In this document: positions 34,601-43,403 of the stretch, piece by piece
Numbering within the stretch: position 1 is the first letter of the stretch
How the letters are laid out: every line of letters starts with the position of its first letter
Assembly: GCF_009932475.1 (NCBI RefSeq)
Contig: NZ_BJOV01000005.1
Coordinates: 1,736,001-1,800,000, forward strand
DNA length: 64,000 nucleotides
Reading direction: 5' to 3'
Origin: Gordonia spumicola
GTDB taxonomy: Bacteria; Actinomycetota; Actinomycetes; Mycobacteriales; Mycobacteriaceae
Position numbers and translations under genes: made by a program
The notes under the pieces: model-generated
The model's input: only the letters and a program-made list of their open reading frames with translations
What the model was told of the DNA's origin: nothing
Database searches by the model: none

Positions 34601-35740
34601 ATGGTCACTTTCACCCCGGAGCAGAAGGCATTCGCGCAGGCGGTCACCGACTTCTGCCAGCGCGAAGCCGGCACCCGCGAGCAGCGCGACAAGTGGACGA
34701 ACAACGGCGAGGAGAACCACTCGCAGGCGCTCTACAAGAAGATGGCCGACCTCGGCTGGGCCGGCATCGTCGTCGGTGAGGAGTACGGCGGCGCAGGCGC
34801 GGGCAACGTCGAGCTGTGCATCTTCCTGGAGGAGGCCATCCGCAACCAGGCGCCGATCGGCGGCATCGGTCCCACCTTGATCACCGCCGCCGCGTACGAG
34901 AAGTTCGCCGACGAGGACCTCAAGCGCGAGGTGCTGGCCGGCGTCGTCGCCGGTGACGCGCTGTCGATCTCGATGTCCGAGCCCGAGGCCGGATCGGACG
35001 TCGGCGCGCTGACCTGTCGCGCCGACAAGGTCGACGGCGGCTGGGTCATCAACGGCCAGAAGACGTGGTGCTCCAATGCCCATTTCGCGAAGTCGATCCT
35101 GCTGATCGCCCGCACCGACCGCAGCGGCGGCAAGCACGAGGGCCTCACCCAGTTCCACATCCCCGCCGACACTCCCGGACTGCAGATCTCGCAGATCGAC
35201 ACCCTCGGCGGCCGCGAGGTGAACGACCTGTACTTCACCGACTGCAAGGTGCCCGACTCCGCGGTCGTCGGCACTGTCGGCAACGGCTGGAAGCAGCTGA
35301 TGGCGGGCCTGAACACCGAGCGGCTGATCCTCGCGGCCATGCAGTTGGGCCTGGCGCAGCGTTCATTCGACGACACCCTCGCCTTCATCAAGGAACGCAA
35401 GCAGTTCGGGCGGCCGATCGGCACCTTCCAGGCCCTCCGCCACCGGATGGCCGACCACGCGACGGAGATCGCCTGCACCCGCGAACTCGTGTACAGCGTC
35501 GCCAAGGCAGCCGACGCGAACCCCGACAAGCTGATGCCGCGCGAGGCGTCGATGGTGAAGTTGAAGGCCACCGAGACGAGCAAGGCGATGACCATCGACG
35601 GCATGCAGATGATGGGCGGATACGGCTACGCGAAGGAGTTCGACGCCGAACGCCTCATGCGCGGCGCGATCATCTCGACGGTGTTCGGCGGCACCAACGA
35701 GATCCAGCGCGACCTCATCGGAAAGACGTATGGCCTCTGA
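34601..35740 (+). CDS. Acyl-CoA dehydrogenase
   Basis: 379 residues. Flavin and substrate motifs are SMSEPEAGSDVGAL, KTWCSNAHFAKSILLIARTD and the C-terminal MMGGYGYAKEFDAERLMRGA, then FGGTNEIQRDLIGK. It oxidises an acyl-CoA to the 2-enoyl form with FAD; the chain preference is unknown. The ribosome-binding site AGGAGA is 8 bp before the ATG. The gene's last 11 bp overlap the start of the GntR gene, so enzyme and regulator are co-translated. Confidence 0.9.
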   Translation: MVTFTPEQKAFAQAVTDFCQREAGTREQRDKWTNNGEENHSQALYKKMADLGWAGIVVGEEYGGAGAGNVELCIFLEEAIRNQAPIGGIGPTLITAAAYEKFADEDLKREVLAGVVAGDALSISMSEPEAGSDVGALTCRADKVDGGWVINGQKTWCSNAHFAKSILLIARTDRSGGKHEGLTQFHIPADTPGLQISQIDTLGGREVNDLYFTDCKVPDSAVVGTVGNGWKQLMAGLNTERLILAAMQLGLAQRSFDDTLAFIKERKQFGRPIGTFQALRHRMADHATEIACTRELVYSVAKAADANPDKLMPREASMVKLKATETSKAMTIDGMQMMGGYGYAKEFDAERLMRGAIISTVFGGTNEIQRDLIGKTYGL

Positions 35741-36413
35741 GTCTCACGCCGCGTCGGCGCTGCGTCGTCGTCCCCAGCTGTCCGACGAGGTGGCGGCGAC
35801 CGTCAGGCACAAGATCATGACGGCCGAACTGCTCCCCGGCGAACGCGTCCGGCTCGACGCGACGGCCGCGGCGCTCGGGGTGAGCGTGACCCCGGTTCGG
35901 GAGGCCCTGCTCACGCTGCGGGGCGAGGGCATGGTCGCCTTCGCCCCGCACCGCGGGTACACCGTCGCCGACCTGACGCGCACCGACGTCGCCGATCTGT
36001 TCTGGTTGCAGGGCGAGGCGGCCGCCCGCATCGCGCGACGGACGTGCGCCGTCATCACGACCGACGAGATCGGACAGTTGGAGTCGGCACAGGCCCGACT
36101 CGGCGCCGCGGCGGCCTCCGGCGACGTCGCGGCGATCGTCGACGCCGAGTTCGACTTCCATCGGACGCACAATCACATCGCGGGCAGCGGGAAGCTCGCG
36201 TGGATACTGCAGAACGCGACCCGCTACACGCCGCACCAGCTGTACGCGGCGGACGCGGCCTGGATCGACAACGCGCTCACCGCCCACGCATCGCTCGTGT
36301 CCGCGTATCGATCCGGCGACGCCGACGCGGCCGCAGCGGCCGTCCGCGCGCAGTTCGACGACGGAGCCCGACGCCTCATCCGCCACCTCGAATCCACCCC
36401 GATCTGGGACTGA
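35730..36413 (+). CDS. GntR-family regulator (FCD subfamily)
   Basis: 227 residues. An N-terminal winged helix-turn-helix (LSDEVAATVRHKIMTAELLP, LGVSVTPVREAL) is followed by an all-helical FCD ligand domain with metal-ligand-type residues (DAEFDFHRTHNHIAG). It starts inside the acyl-CoA dehydrogenase gene. It probably controls its own operon through the ATCA/TGAT palindrome upstream (inference). tRNA-Asn follows 63 bp later. Confidence 0.85.
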   Translation: MASESHAASALRRRPQLSDEVAATVRHKIMTAELLPGERVRLDATAAALGVSVTPVREALLTLRGEGMVAFAPHRGYTVADLTRTDVADLFWLQGEAAARIARRTCAVITTDEIGQLESAQARLGAAAASGDVAAIVDAEFDFHRTHNHIAGSGKLAWILQNATRYTPHQLYAADAAWIDNALTAHASLVSAYRSGDADAAAAAVRAQFDDGARRLIRHLESTPIWD

Positions 36414-36476
36414 CCAGCCGTTTTGCACCCGACAGAATCCATGCGCTAGAGTTTGACCTCGGTTCGGGAAGAACAT

Positions 36477-36549
36477 TCCCCCATAGCTCAATTGGCAGAG
36501 CAGCCGACTGTTAATCGGCAGGTTACTGGTTCGAGTCCAGTTGGGGGAG
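36477..36549 (+). tRNA. tRNA-Asn (anticodon GUU)
   Basis: 73 nt. The acceptor stem is TCCCCCA/TGGGGGA, the anticodon stem GCCGA/TCGGC carries the loop CTGTTAA with GTT, and the discriminator is G. The 3' end, from position 36530, is duplicated at 38100. No CCA is encoded. Confidence 0.95.
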
Positions 36550-36583
36550 CAAACGAAGGCCCGCTGCGATCGCAGCGGGCCTT
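36530..36583 (+). repeat. attL-like copy of a 54-bp direct repeat (tRNA-Asn 3' end plus terminator)
   Basis: It begins TTCGAGTCCAGTTGGGG inside the tRNA T arm and ends with the tRNA terminator. It matches 38100-38153 at 52 of 54 positions; the differences are at 36547 and 36551. A tRNA-end duplication of this kind is the usual mark of site-specific integration. Confidence 0.75.
36556..36583 (+). terminator. tRNA-Asn terminator
   Basis: A 12-bp perfect stem, AAGGCCCGCTGC with GCAGCGGGCCTT, around GATC, followed by CTTGTTTT. Confidence 0.85.
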
Positions 36584-36686
36584 CTTGTTTTGGTCCTCGC
36601 TTGGTCCTGACGGAATCGAATATGTCGGTGGCCGGTCCTATCCTGTGGCATCAATCACTCAGGCGGGGTGTCCGAAGGAGAAACTT

Positions 36687-37691
36687 GTGTCTAGGCGCGA
36701 CCCAGTCTGCCGGTTCTACTTTCAGGACGCGGCCGCTCGCTCAAGGTCTGGCGTCTGGCGAGTCTGGACGGGTCACAAGGGGGAGGATGTCTACGTCGCG
36801 CCGTCGCGCATTGCTGGCGAGTTCAAGCTCAGCATCCACCGCGACGGCATGAATCAGATCGGCTATTACTCGCAGGAGGTCAAACGGCAGATTCGAGCCG
36901 CTGACAAGCACTACCTGCACCGGCGTGCGCGAAACGACGTCCCCTACTACGTCGCAGGATGGCGGGTTCTGTGCATTCTGGTCTTCAACTCGAACGAGTT
37001 CGAGTCCGTGCCGCTAGACGTGGGGACTAAACCAACGCAGGTACTCAATGCTCCGACCCCGGACCTTGACGCGTGGGTCTTTGTGATCGCCACAGACGAC
37101 AGAGCCAACGCGGGCGAGATCGAGTCACCTATTGCGGGAGAGCTTCCACGCCCCAATGGCGGGAGTTTGGTAATTACGGGTGGTCCAGTCGCGCACGATC
37201 CAAGCCTGACCGCGGCCGTCGATACCGACCGCGATGGCTTTGGTTGGCAGGCTCCCTCCCGCCGTGGTTCCGAAGAGCCGTTTGGTTTTGTCTGTGGACT
37301 CGGCGATGTTCCAAGGTTCGCGGAGTACTCCACCAACCGGCACGATCCGCCGCCCCTGGTTCCTAACCTCCCGGGGCTCGACGGCGTCGTCCACCCGTGG
37401 GCTGATGCGCCAACCGAGTTTGCAGGTCCAGACGCGTTTTGCGCAGTTGTCGCGTGCTCGGATACGGGTGCCAGCGTATACGTCGACCCTCGCGCGCACT
37501 GCACGCAATCGCACTTGGTTGCCGACGTGAATGACCTGATCAGTGCGTTCAAACTGGGGTTGGTAGACGATCAGTGGCGTGAACTCGCTGACGGCCGTAC
37601 TGCAACCGGAGTAACGATGCGCGCGACCGCCGACGCGGCGGGTCTCAGCGGCTACCGTCCCAATCCGATGAAGGCGCTGAAACCCGAATAG
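36687..37691 (+). CDS. Orphan protein of the tRNA-Asn mini-island
   Basis: 334 residues from GTG 36687, with AAGGAG 6 bp upstream. The N-terminal ~70 residues (WRVWTGHKGEDVYVAPSRIA, then FKLSIHRDGMNQIGYY) form a beta-rich unit resembling short hypothetical actinobacterial proteins. The rest has scattered Trp/Pro and no catalytic signature that I recognise. Codon use is more A/T-tolerant than in neighbouring genes, which fits recent acquisition. There is no signal peptide or membrane helix. It is the only intact gene between the two tRNA-Asn repeats. Confidence 0.6.
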   Translation: MSRRDPVCRFYFQDAAARSRSGVWRVWTGHKGEDVYVAPSRIAGEFKLSIHRDGMNQIGYYSQEVKRQIRAADKHYLHRRARNDVPYYVAGWRVLCILVFNSNEFESVPLDVGTKPTQVLNAPTPDLDAWVFVIATDDRANAGEIESPIAGELPRPNGGSLVITGGPVAHDPSLTAAVDTDRDGFGWQAPSRRGSEEPFGFVCGLGDVPRFAEYSTNRHDPPPLVPNLPGLDGVVHPWADAPTEFAGPDAFCAVVACSDTGASVYVDPRAHCTQSHLVADVNDLISAFKLGLVDDQWRELADGRTATGVTMRATADAAGLSGYRPNPMKALKPE

Positions 37692-38099
37692 CCGTCGATG
37701 TGGTGCGGCCCACCCGCCAACGCCAGCGACCCCGCTACCAGTTCAAGGGTTGGGCAGCGGGGCCGTTGTTGTGCGGTCAGATCAGGCGGCGGCGGTGTCC
37801 ACCTTGGTGATCGCGGCCGGTTGGTACACGCTCACCCCGATACGCGTCTCGACACTGGCCTGTACTTAGTTGCGGGAAGAACAGTTCCCCGCTCTCGGTG
37901 GACCATTCCACGTCGATGCCGCCGACAGTGAATGCTGCCGAATTGCTCCACGCCGACGCCCCCAACTTGGTCCTCTAGGCGTACACAAGCGTCCGCAACT
38001 GGCCGAAACCGTCCGGGTCGGTCAATCTGGCGAGCCGGTGCAGGTGAAAGGCGCAGATACCGAGGTGGCGGCCGTACTCCGGTGCGAGAGGTAAACCAA
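37692..38099 (-). pseudogene. Decayed mini-island segment with frameshifted coding remnants
   Basis: No intact gene. On the minus strand one frame reads SNSAAFTVGGIDVEWSTESG up to about 37855, and the sense continues in another frame as VETRIGVSVYQPAAITKVDT to a stop near 37787. This looks like one protein broken by a frameshift. A separate short piece, ICAFHLHRLARLTDPDGFGQ, lies at about 37990-38050. I cannot assign a family; a phage structural protein is possible but unproven. Confidence 0.4.
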
Positions 38100-38153
38100 T
38101 TCGAGTCCAGTTGGGGAAGCCAACGAAGGCCCGCTGCGATCGCAGCGGGCCTT
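38100..38153 (+). repeat. attR-like copy of the tRNA-Asn 3'-end repeat
   Basis: The second copy of the 54-bp repeat, including a full copy of the terminator hairpin at 38126-38153, 1570 bp from the first. The 5' part of the tRNA is absent, so it is not a tRNA gene. Confidence 0.75.
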
Positions 38154-38182
38154 TGTCGTGCTCGGGTATCGGGTCGACGCTC

Positions 38183-39298
38183 CTATGCGGATCGACTCGC
38201 GTCGGCGTGCGCGAGACCGAAGCGGATCGCCGCGACGATCTCGCGCACCGCGTCACGACATGCGCCCACGGTCAGGGCCGCCGGGAACGGATGGACCAGC
38301 GTCGCATGGTTTCGCAACACGGTCGGGACACCCGCCTCTCGGAGGCGTCGGGCGTAGGCGATCCCCTCGTCCCGGAGGACGTCGAAACCGGCGACGGCGA
38401 CGTAGGCCGACGCCACTCCGGAGACGTCCTCGGCGAGCAATGGTGAGACTCGCGGGTCGAGGGCCTGGTCGGGATCGGTCAGGTACCGCTCGCGGTACCA
38501 GTCCATATGGTGCTCGTCGAGGAAGAAGCCCGTGCCGAACAGCTTGTACGACGGCCGCTTGACGGACATGTCGACGACCGGAGCGAGGAGCACCTGAAGC
38601 GCAGGCGACTGCTCCCCGGTCGCGGCGGTCACCTGGGCGACCACCGCCGAGAGATTGCCGCCCGCGCTGTCGCCTGCGACAGCGATCGCGGAGGGGTCGA
38701 TGCCGAGCGCGTCGGCGTGCTCGACGGCGAACCGGAACGCCGCCACCGCATCGTCGACCCCGGCCGGGAACGGGTGCTCGGGCGCCAGGCGATAGTCCAC
38801 CGACATCACGCACACGTCGGCGTTGCTGGCGAGGAACGAGCAGGTCGCGTCGTGGCTCTCCAGGCCGCCCAACACCCAGCCCCCGCCGTGGAAGTAGATC
38901 ACGAGCCCCGCGGGCCTGGATCCGCACGGCCGGTACATCCGTGCCGGAATCGGCCCGTCCGCGCTGGGGACGGTCAACGACTCGACGTCGACGGGAAGCG
39001 GCGCGCCGCCGAAGATCAACGCTTCCCGGTCGAGGGCCTTGCGGCCTTCGTCCTCGGGCGTCTCGGTGAAGTCGGATCCCGGCATGGCCGAGATCATTCG
39101 AAGCACGATCTGCACGGTCGGGTCCAGCGGTTCGCCGTCGACGACGATGGGCGTCCCGCCCACGGCGCGCTTGACCGACCTCGGCAGATGGTCGAGCAGC
39201 TGCGCGACGGCGCGCGCACCGCGCACCCACGGCGGAGCCGAACGCCGGACATGGGGACGAGTCGTCAGACGTGACGAGGCTGGAGTGGTTCTGGTCAT
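38183..39298 (-). CDS. Alpha/beta hydrolase of the hormone-sensitive-lipase family
   Basis: 371 residues. The oxyanion-hole motif is YFHGGGWVLGG, the nucleophile elbow is VAGDSAGGNLSA, the acid is in AGFDVLRDEG and the His is in LRNHATLVHPFP. It is a likely carboxylesterase or lipase. ATG 39298 has a CAGGAG ribosome-binding site. It is divergent from a TetR gene with two repeated operator-like boxes between, so it is probably the regulator's main target. Confidence 0.86.
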   Translation of the reverse strand: MTRTTPASSRLTTRPHVRRSAPPWVRGARAVAQLLDHLPRSVKRAVGGTPIVVDGEPLDPTVQIVLRMISAMPGSDFTETPEDEGRKALDREALIFGGAPLPVDVESLTVPSADGPIPARMYRPCGSRPAGLVIYFHGGGWVLGGLESHDATCSFLASNADVCVMSVDYRLAPEHPFPAGVDDAVAAFRFAVEHADALGIDPSAIAVAGDSAGGNLSAVVAQVTAATGEQSPALQVLLAPVVDMSVKRPSYKLFGTGFFLDEHHMDWYRERYLTDPDQALDPRVSPLLAEDVSGVASAYVAVAGFDVLRDEGIAYARRLREAGVPTVLRNHATLVHPFPAALTVGACRDAVREIVAAIRFGLAHADASRSA

Positions 39299-39344
39299 GG
39301 TGAACTCCTGGGCGATCACTGCCGCGAGAGGTGACCCACGACAT

Positions 39345-39395
39345 AGTTCGGATATTTGTCCAGACTCTGACACAGAGTTCGGACGTTTGTCCAGA
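39345..39395. promoter_or_regulatory. Two directly repeated operator boxes between the hydrolase and TetR genes
   Basis: AGTTCGGATATTTGTCCAGA (39345-39364) and AGTTCGGACGTTTGTCCAGA (39376-39395), 18 of 20 identical. They are 31 bp apart start to start, about three helical turns. The second contains the palindrome GGAC-N4-GTCC on the minus strand. Confidence 0.6.
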
Positions 39396-39416
39396 GACCT
39401 TTGCTAACATCGCCCC

Positions 39417-40061
39417 ATGCCGATCCGACCCGCCACGCATCGAGCCAGCGGCCAGGCCAAACGCGCCGCGCTGCTGCAGGCGGCGATCGACGTGGTCGCC
39501 GAGAAGGGGATCGCCGGAGCCACGCACCGGGCCGTCGCCACCCGTGCGGGGGTGCCGCTGTCCACCACGAGCTACTTCTTCACGTCGATCGACGACTTGA
39601 TGGCCGCCGCCTTCCAGGTGGTGGCCGATCGCGCCGAGGCGCGCGTGGAGGAGCGCATCGAGTCGCTCACCGGGGCCGGGCTGAACCTCGACGACACCAT
39701 CGACAGACTCGTCGACCTGCTCGTGGCGACACCCCAGCGGGATGTCGCAGCGCAGTTCGAGATGTACCTGGAATCGGCGCGCCGACCCGAGCTGCGGGCG
39801 ACCGCGCACCAGCTGATGGACGCTACCGAACGCAGCGCGGAGTTCGCGCTCGGAAAGCTCGGGATCGCGAACACCGCGGCACGCGCGCGTCTCGTCGTCG
39901 CCACGCTCGACGGTCTCGCCCTCCACCGACAGGCCCGGCCATCCCCGGAGAGCGATCGTGAACTGGTGCACGACGCCCTGCACGCCCTGGTGGAGTCATT
40001 TCTCGCCGCGGACGCGAAACGCGGTTCGGGAGACGGCGAATCGCGGTTGCCGCGACCGTGA
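39417..40061 (+). CDS. TetR-family regulator (divergent from the hydrolase)
   Basis: 214 residues. The N-terminal helix-turn-helix spans about 12-58 (ATHRAVATRAGVPLSTTSYF), followed by a helical ligand-binding domain. The second operator box ends 22 bp before its ATG, so autoregulation together with control of the divergent hydrolase is likely. Confidence 0.85.
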   Translation: MPIRPATHRASGQAKRAALLQAAIDVVAEKGIAGATHRAVATRAGVPLSTTSYFFTSIDDLMAAAFQVVADRAEARVEERIESLTGAGLNLDDTIDRLVDLLVATPQRDVAAQFEMYLESARRPELRATAHQLMDATERSAEFALGKLGIANTAARARLVVATLDGLALHRQARPSPESDRELVHDALHALVESFLAADAKRGSGDGESRLPRP

Positions 40062-40212
40062 GCCCGCGCCTACCCTGAACGTCGTGACCTTTCGAGTGCA
40101 GGAGGACTCCGGCGCGTTCAGCGCCGCGTCGAGATGACCGCGCCCCGAAGCCGATCCACTCCGGTCGGCCGGTGACCGCTACCCTCATCAACTCCGCACG
40201 AAAGGCGCAGCC

Positions 40213-40707
40213 ATGCGCGCACTCACCCAGAAGCAGATCCTGTCCGCGTTCCGCGGGACCACCAAGAGCGAACTCACCCGAGTGACCTTCCCCCTCGACT
40301 TCGACGACGTCGACTTCTCCCGCCTCGAGTTCTACGGCTGGCGGGACCGCAAGATCCCGCGCCGTGCGTACATCGTCATCGAGATCGACGACGAGCCGAT
40401 CGCGCTGATCCTGACCCGCGCCGAGGCCAAGCCGTCCCGCCGCGCCATGTGCGCCTGGTGCCGGGACGTCGACCTCAGTCAGGACGCGGTCCTGTACACC
40501 GCCCGCCGAACGGGTTCGCGCGGCCGACGCGGCGACACCATCGGGGCCCTGGTGTGCGAGGGGTTCGGCTGTTCGAAGCACGCCCGCAAACTTCCTCCCG
40601 CCTATCACAAGGGCACCGACCTCGACGCGATCCGCGCCACCCAGGTCGCGGAGATGGCGCGGCGCGTCGAGTCGTTCGTCACCGAGGTGCTGTCGACCGA
40701 GGACTGA
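40213..40707 (+). CDS. FBP/FusB-type zinc-finger protein (EF-G-binding family)
   Basis: 164 residues. The C-terminal half carries a treble-clef zinc site with CAWC and, about 40 residues later, CEGFGCSKHARKL. This resembles the FBP domain of FusB/FusC-type proteins, which bind elongation factor G and free stalled ribosomes, giving fusidic-acid tolerance in staphylococci. The role in actinobacteria is untested. It is monocistronic. The 151 bp upstream hold no gene. Confidence 0.75.
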   Translation: MRALTQKQILSAFRGTTKSELTRVTFPLDFDDVDFSRLEFYGWRDRKIPRRAYIVIEIDDEPIALILTRAEAKPSRRAMCAWCRDVDLSQDAVLYTARRTGSRGRRGDTIGALVCEGFGCSKHARKLPPAYHKGTDLDAIRATQVAEMARRVESFVTEVLSTED

Positions 40708-40713
40708 CCTCGG

Positions 40714-42873
40714 TCAATCGTGTGCGAACGTGATCGTCGGGAGCACCCGACGCAGGCCGCGCGGCGACCACCACGCCGCGCGGCCCGTCAGGCGAAGGAT
40801 CACGGGAAGCAGAACCAGGCGCACCACGAACGCGTCGAGCAGCACCGCCGAGCCCAGGACGACGCCCATCTCCTTCGGCGGGAGCGGCCCGGACAGCGAG
40901 AAGGTGAAGAACACCGCGACCATCACCGCGCCCGCGGCGAAGATCACACGGCCCGATCTGGCGAGCGACTCGATCATCGCATCACGGACCGACCCGGTCG
41001 CCTCCCACTGTTCCTTCGCCGACGCCAACAGGAACACCGTGTAGTCCATCGCGATCGCGAAGATCATCGCGAAGAAGAACACCGGAGCCCACGCATCGAG
41101 GAAGCCTTGCGACTCGAATCCGAACAGCGCCGCACCGATGCCGTCCTGGAAGACGAGCGTCGCGACGCCGAATGCGGCAGCCGTCGACAGCAGGCTCACG
41201 AGAGTGCCGAGCAACGCGATCACCGGAGCCTGCAACGCCACCAGCAGGACGAGGAAACCGAGGACGAGGATGACGCCGATGACGAGCGGCAGGCTGGAGT
41301 CGAGCTGATCGGCGAGATCTAGGTTCTCCACGGCGGCGCCACCGACCAGCGCGGACTCCGGAAGCTCGTCGCGCAACCGGTCGACGATCGCCGCGAGCTC
41401 GGACGACGACGGGTCGACCGCGGGCATCGCCTGCACCAGCGTCAGACCGCTGTGATCGGTCGACGGCATCGCGGGCATCACCGCATGGACTCCCGGATCC
41501 GCCGACAGCACCATCGACACCGCGCGAGCGTCGGAGTCCGGTGCGATCACCGCGAGCATGCCCGGAGCTCCCGGACCGAACGCCTCCTGCACGAGGTCGT
41601 AGCCCTGGCGAGCACTGGCGTCCTCGGGCAGGACCTTGATCGACGGCATCGCCGTTGTCAGCGACAGCATCGGCACCGCAAGCAGCGTCAGCAGAGCGAG
41701 GGCCGCACCACCCCACCGCAGCGGATGGCGCCACAACCGCTCCGCCCAGCGTTCGAAGGCGGGCGACCGATGCCGGTCCAGTCGGGCCCACGGCAGCGCC
41801 AACTTGTCGACCCGCCGCCCGAGTCCGACGAGGACGACGGGCAGCAGGGTCAGCGTCGCCGCGAGGACGAAGACGACCGAGATCATGACCCCTGCGGCCA
41901 TCGATCGGAACGACGGCGACGGGACCAGCATGACCGCCGACAGGGACACCAGCACCGTGACTCCCGACAGCAGGACCGCCTTTCCCGCGGTGTCCATCGT
42001 CCGGGCGATGGCGTCCGCCGTGCTCCCCGATCCGGACGACATGGCCGCGCGGAAGCGGACCACGAGGAAGAGCGCGTAGTCGATGCCGAGCGCAAGAGCG
42101 AACATCATCGCGAAGTTCATCGCCCAGATCGACACCGGGACGACGAAGTTCACGAGCACCAGCACTCCCGCCGCCGACACGAGTCCGGCCAGCGTGAGGA
42201 GCAGCGGGAGCCCGGCCGCGACCACGGCGCCGAAGGCGATCACCAGGATCAGCAGGGTGACCGGCCACGAGATCATCTCCGACGTGAGCATCGCCTCGAG
42301 GTTCGCCGCATTGAAGTCGGACCACAGGACGGACGCGCCCGTCGGGGCGACCGTGATCCGGTCGGTCGACAGAGCTTGCAGATCGGGAGTCAGATCCGTC
42401 GCCGCACGCACCATGTCGTCGGTGCTCGCCCCGGCGCCGCCGATCACGATCGCGGTGCGGCCGTCCGCCGAGAGCGTGGCGCCCGGCTGCGGCGGGATCA
42501 CCTCGCCGATCCGAGAGTCGGCGTGCAGGCGGTGGACGATCTCCCGGATGACGTGTCGGCCGGTCTCGTCGGTCAGCGGCGTGTCCGAATGCACGACCAC
42601 CTGGATCGCGGACGACGCGTCACCGCCGAAATGCTCGACGGCGAGTTCCCTGACCCGAACCGATTCCGATCCGTTCGCCTGCCAGCCCGCACCGGAGAGG
42701 TTCTTCTCCACCATCGGGGCGAACGCTCCGAGCACCACGATCACCAGCAGCCAGGCGACCGTGACGATACGTCCGTGCGCGGCGACCCAGCGTCCGAGTC
42801 GTCCGAGCGGCCCGTCCCCGCGCCCGGCGGTCGGATCCGCTCCGGATCTCGTGTTGTTGTCGGTCGTTGTCAT
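40714..42873 (-). CDS. MMPL-family RND transporter
   Basis: 719 residues with 11-12 membrane helices in two repeats, each with a large periplasmic loop. Proton-relay helices contain LALGIDYALFLVVRFR and IAMDYTVFLLASAKEQW, the GxxxDY pattern of MMPL proteins. It probably exports a lipid or hydrophobic compound. A good ribosome-binding site (AGGAGGAGAAGG) precedes the ATG. It is divergent from a DUF302/CsoR-type operon and shares with it two C5-G5 palindromes. Confidence 0.87.
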   Translation of the reverse strand: MTTTDNNTRSGADPTAGRGDGPLGRLGRWVAAHGRIVTVAWLLVIVVLGAFAPMVEKNLSGAGWQANGSESVRVRELAVEHFGGDASSAIQVVVHSDTPLTDETGRHVIREIVHRLHADSRIGEVIPPQPGATLSADGRTAIVIGGAGASTDDMVRAATDLTPDLQALSTDRITVAPTGASVLWSDFNAANLEAMLTSEMISWPVTLLILVIAFGAVVAAGLPLLLTLAGLVSAAGVLVLVNFVVPVSIWAMNFAMMFALALGIDYALFLVVRFRAAMSSGSGSTADAIARTMDTAGKAVLLSGVTVLVSLSAVMLVPSPSFRSMAAGVMISVVFVLAATLTLLPVVLVGLGRRVDKLALPWARLDRHRSPAFERWAERLWRHPLRWGGAALALLTLLAVPMLSLTTAMPSIKVLPEDASARQGYDLVQEAFGPGAPGMLAVIAPDSDARAVSMVLSADPGVHAVMPAMPSTDHSGLTLVQAMPAVDPSSSELAAIVDRLRDELPESALVGGAAVENLDLADQLDSSLPLVIGVILVLGFLVLLVALQAPVIALLGTLVSLLSTAAAFGVATLVFQDGIGAALFGFESQGFLDAWAPVFFFAMIFAIAMDYTVFLLASAKEQWEATGSVRDAMIESLARSGRVIFAAGAVMVAVFFTFSLSGPLPPKEMGVVLGSAVLLDAFVVRLVLLPVILRLTGRAAWWSPRGLRRVLPTITFAHD

Positions 42874-42887
42874 CCTTCTCCTCCTCG

Positions 42888-42942
42888 TTATCCCCCCAGG
42901 GGGTTATTCGAGGCCGAAGCTAGCATCCCCCTAGGGGGTTAT
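42888..42942. promoter_or_regulatory. Two CsoR-type operators in the MMPL/DUF302 divergent promoter
   Basis: TTATCCCCCCAGGGGGTTAT at 42888-42907 and ATCCCCCTAGGGGGTTAT at 42925-42942; the second holds the perfect palindrome CCCCCTAGGGGG. G/C tracts flanked by TA are typical of CsoR/RcnR-family operators. One lies next to each start. Confidence 0.7.
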
Positions 42943-42988
42943 GCAATACTGGTGTCACCTTCACCGACGACCACAGAGGAGCAGGACC

Positions 42989-43399
42989 ATGACCGATTTC
43001 ACGATGACGACCACCGTCGACGCGCCGTATGAGCGCGCCGTCGAACTCGTCCGCGCAGCCCTCGCCGACGCCGGTTTCGGCATCCTGACCGAGATCGACG
43101 TCAAGGCGACGTTGAAGACCAAACTCGACGTCGACGTGGAGCCGAAGATCATCCTCGGCGCCTGCAGGCCACAGCTGGCCCACGCGGCGCTCTCGGTCGA
43201 TCCCCGAGTCGCCGCACTGATGCCGTGCAATGTCGTCGTCTCGGCATCGGGTCCGGACGCGTCGTTCGTCGAGATCATGGACCCGGCCCTGATGGAGGAG
43301 TTCACCGGCGCGGCCGAACTCGGCCCGATCACCGCGGATGCGAAGACGCGGCTGAACGGCGTCCTCGCCGCCATCGCACCGACAACCGAAGGGAAGTGA
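42989..43399 (+). CDS. DUF302 domain protein
   Basis: 136 residues. It contains a DUF302 core (AVELVRAALADAGFGILTEI, then CRPQLAHAALSVDPRVAALM and PCNVVVSASG). DUF302 proteins are small cytosolic proteins often found beside metal or sulfur stress genes; their function is unknown. ATG 42989 has a GAGGAGCAGG ribosome-binding site. The CsoR-type gene starts 4 bp after its stop. Confidence 0.8.
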   Translation: MTDFTMTTTVDAPYERAVELVRAALADAGFGILTEIDVKATLKTKLDVDVEPKIILGACRPQLAHAALSVDPRVAALMPCNVVVSASGPDASFVEIMDPALMEEFTGAAELGPITADAKTRLNGVLAAIAPTTEGK

Positions 43400-43403
43400 C
43401 GCC

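Noticed and set aside
38100..38153. Possible second tRNA-Asn
   Set aside because: Only the T-arm/acceptor 3' part and terminator are present, with no D arm or anticodon arm. It is a duplicated attachment site.
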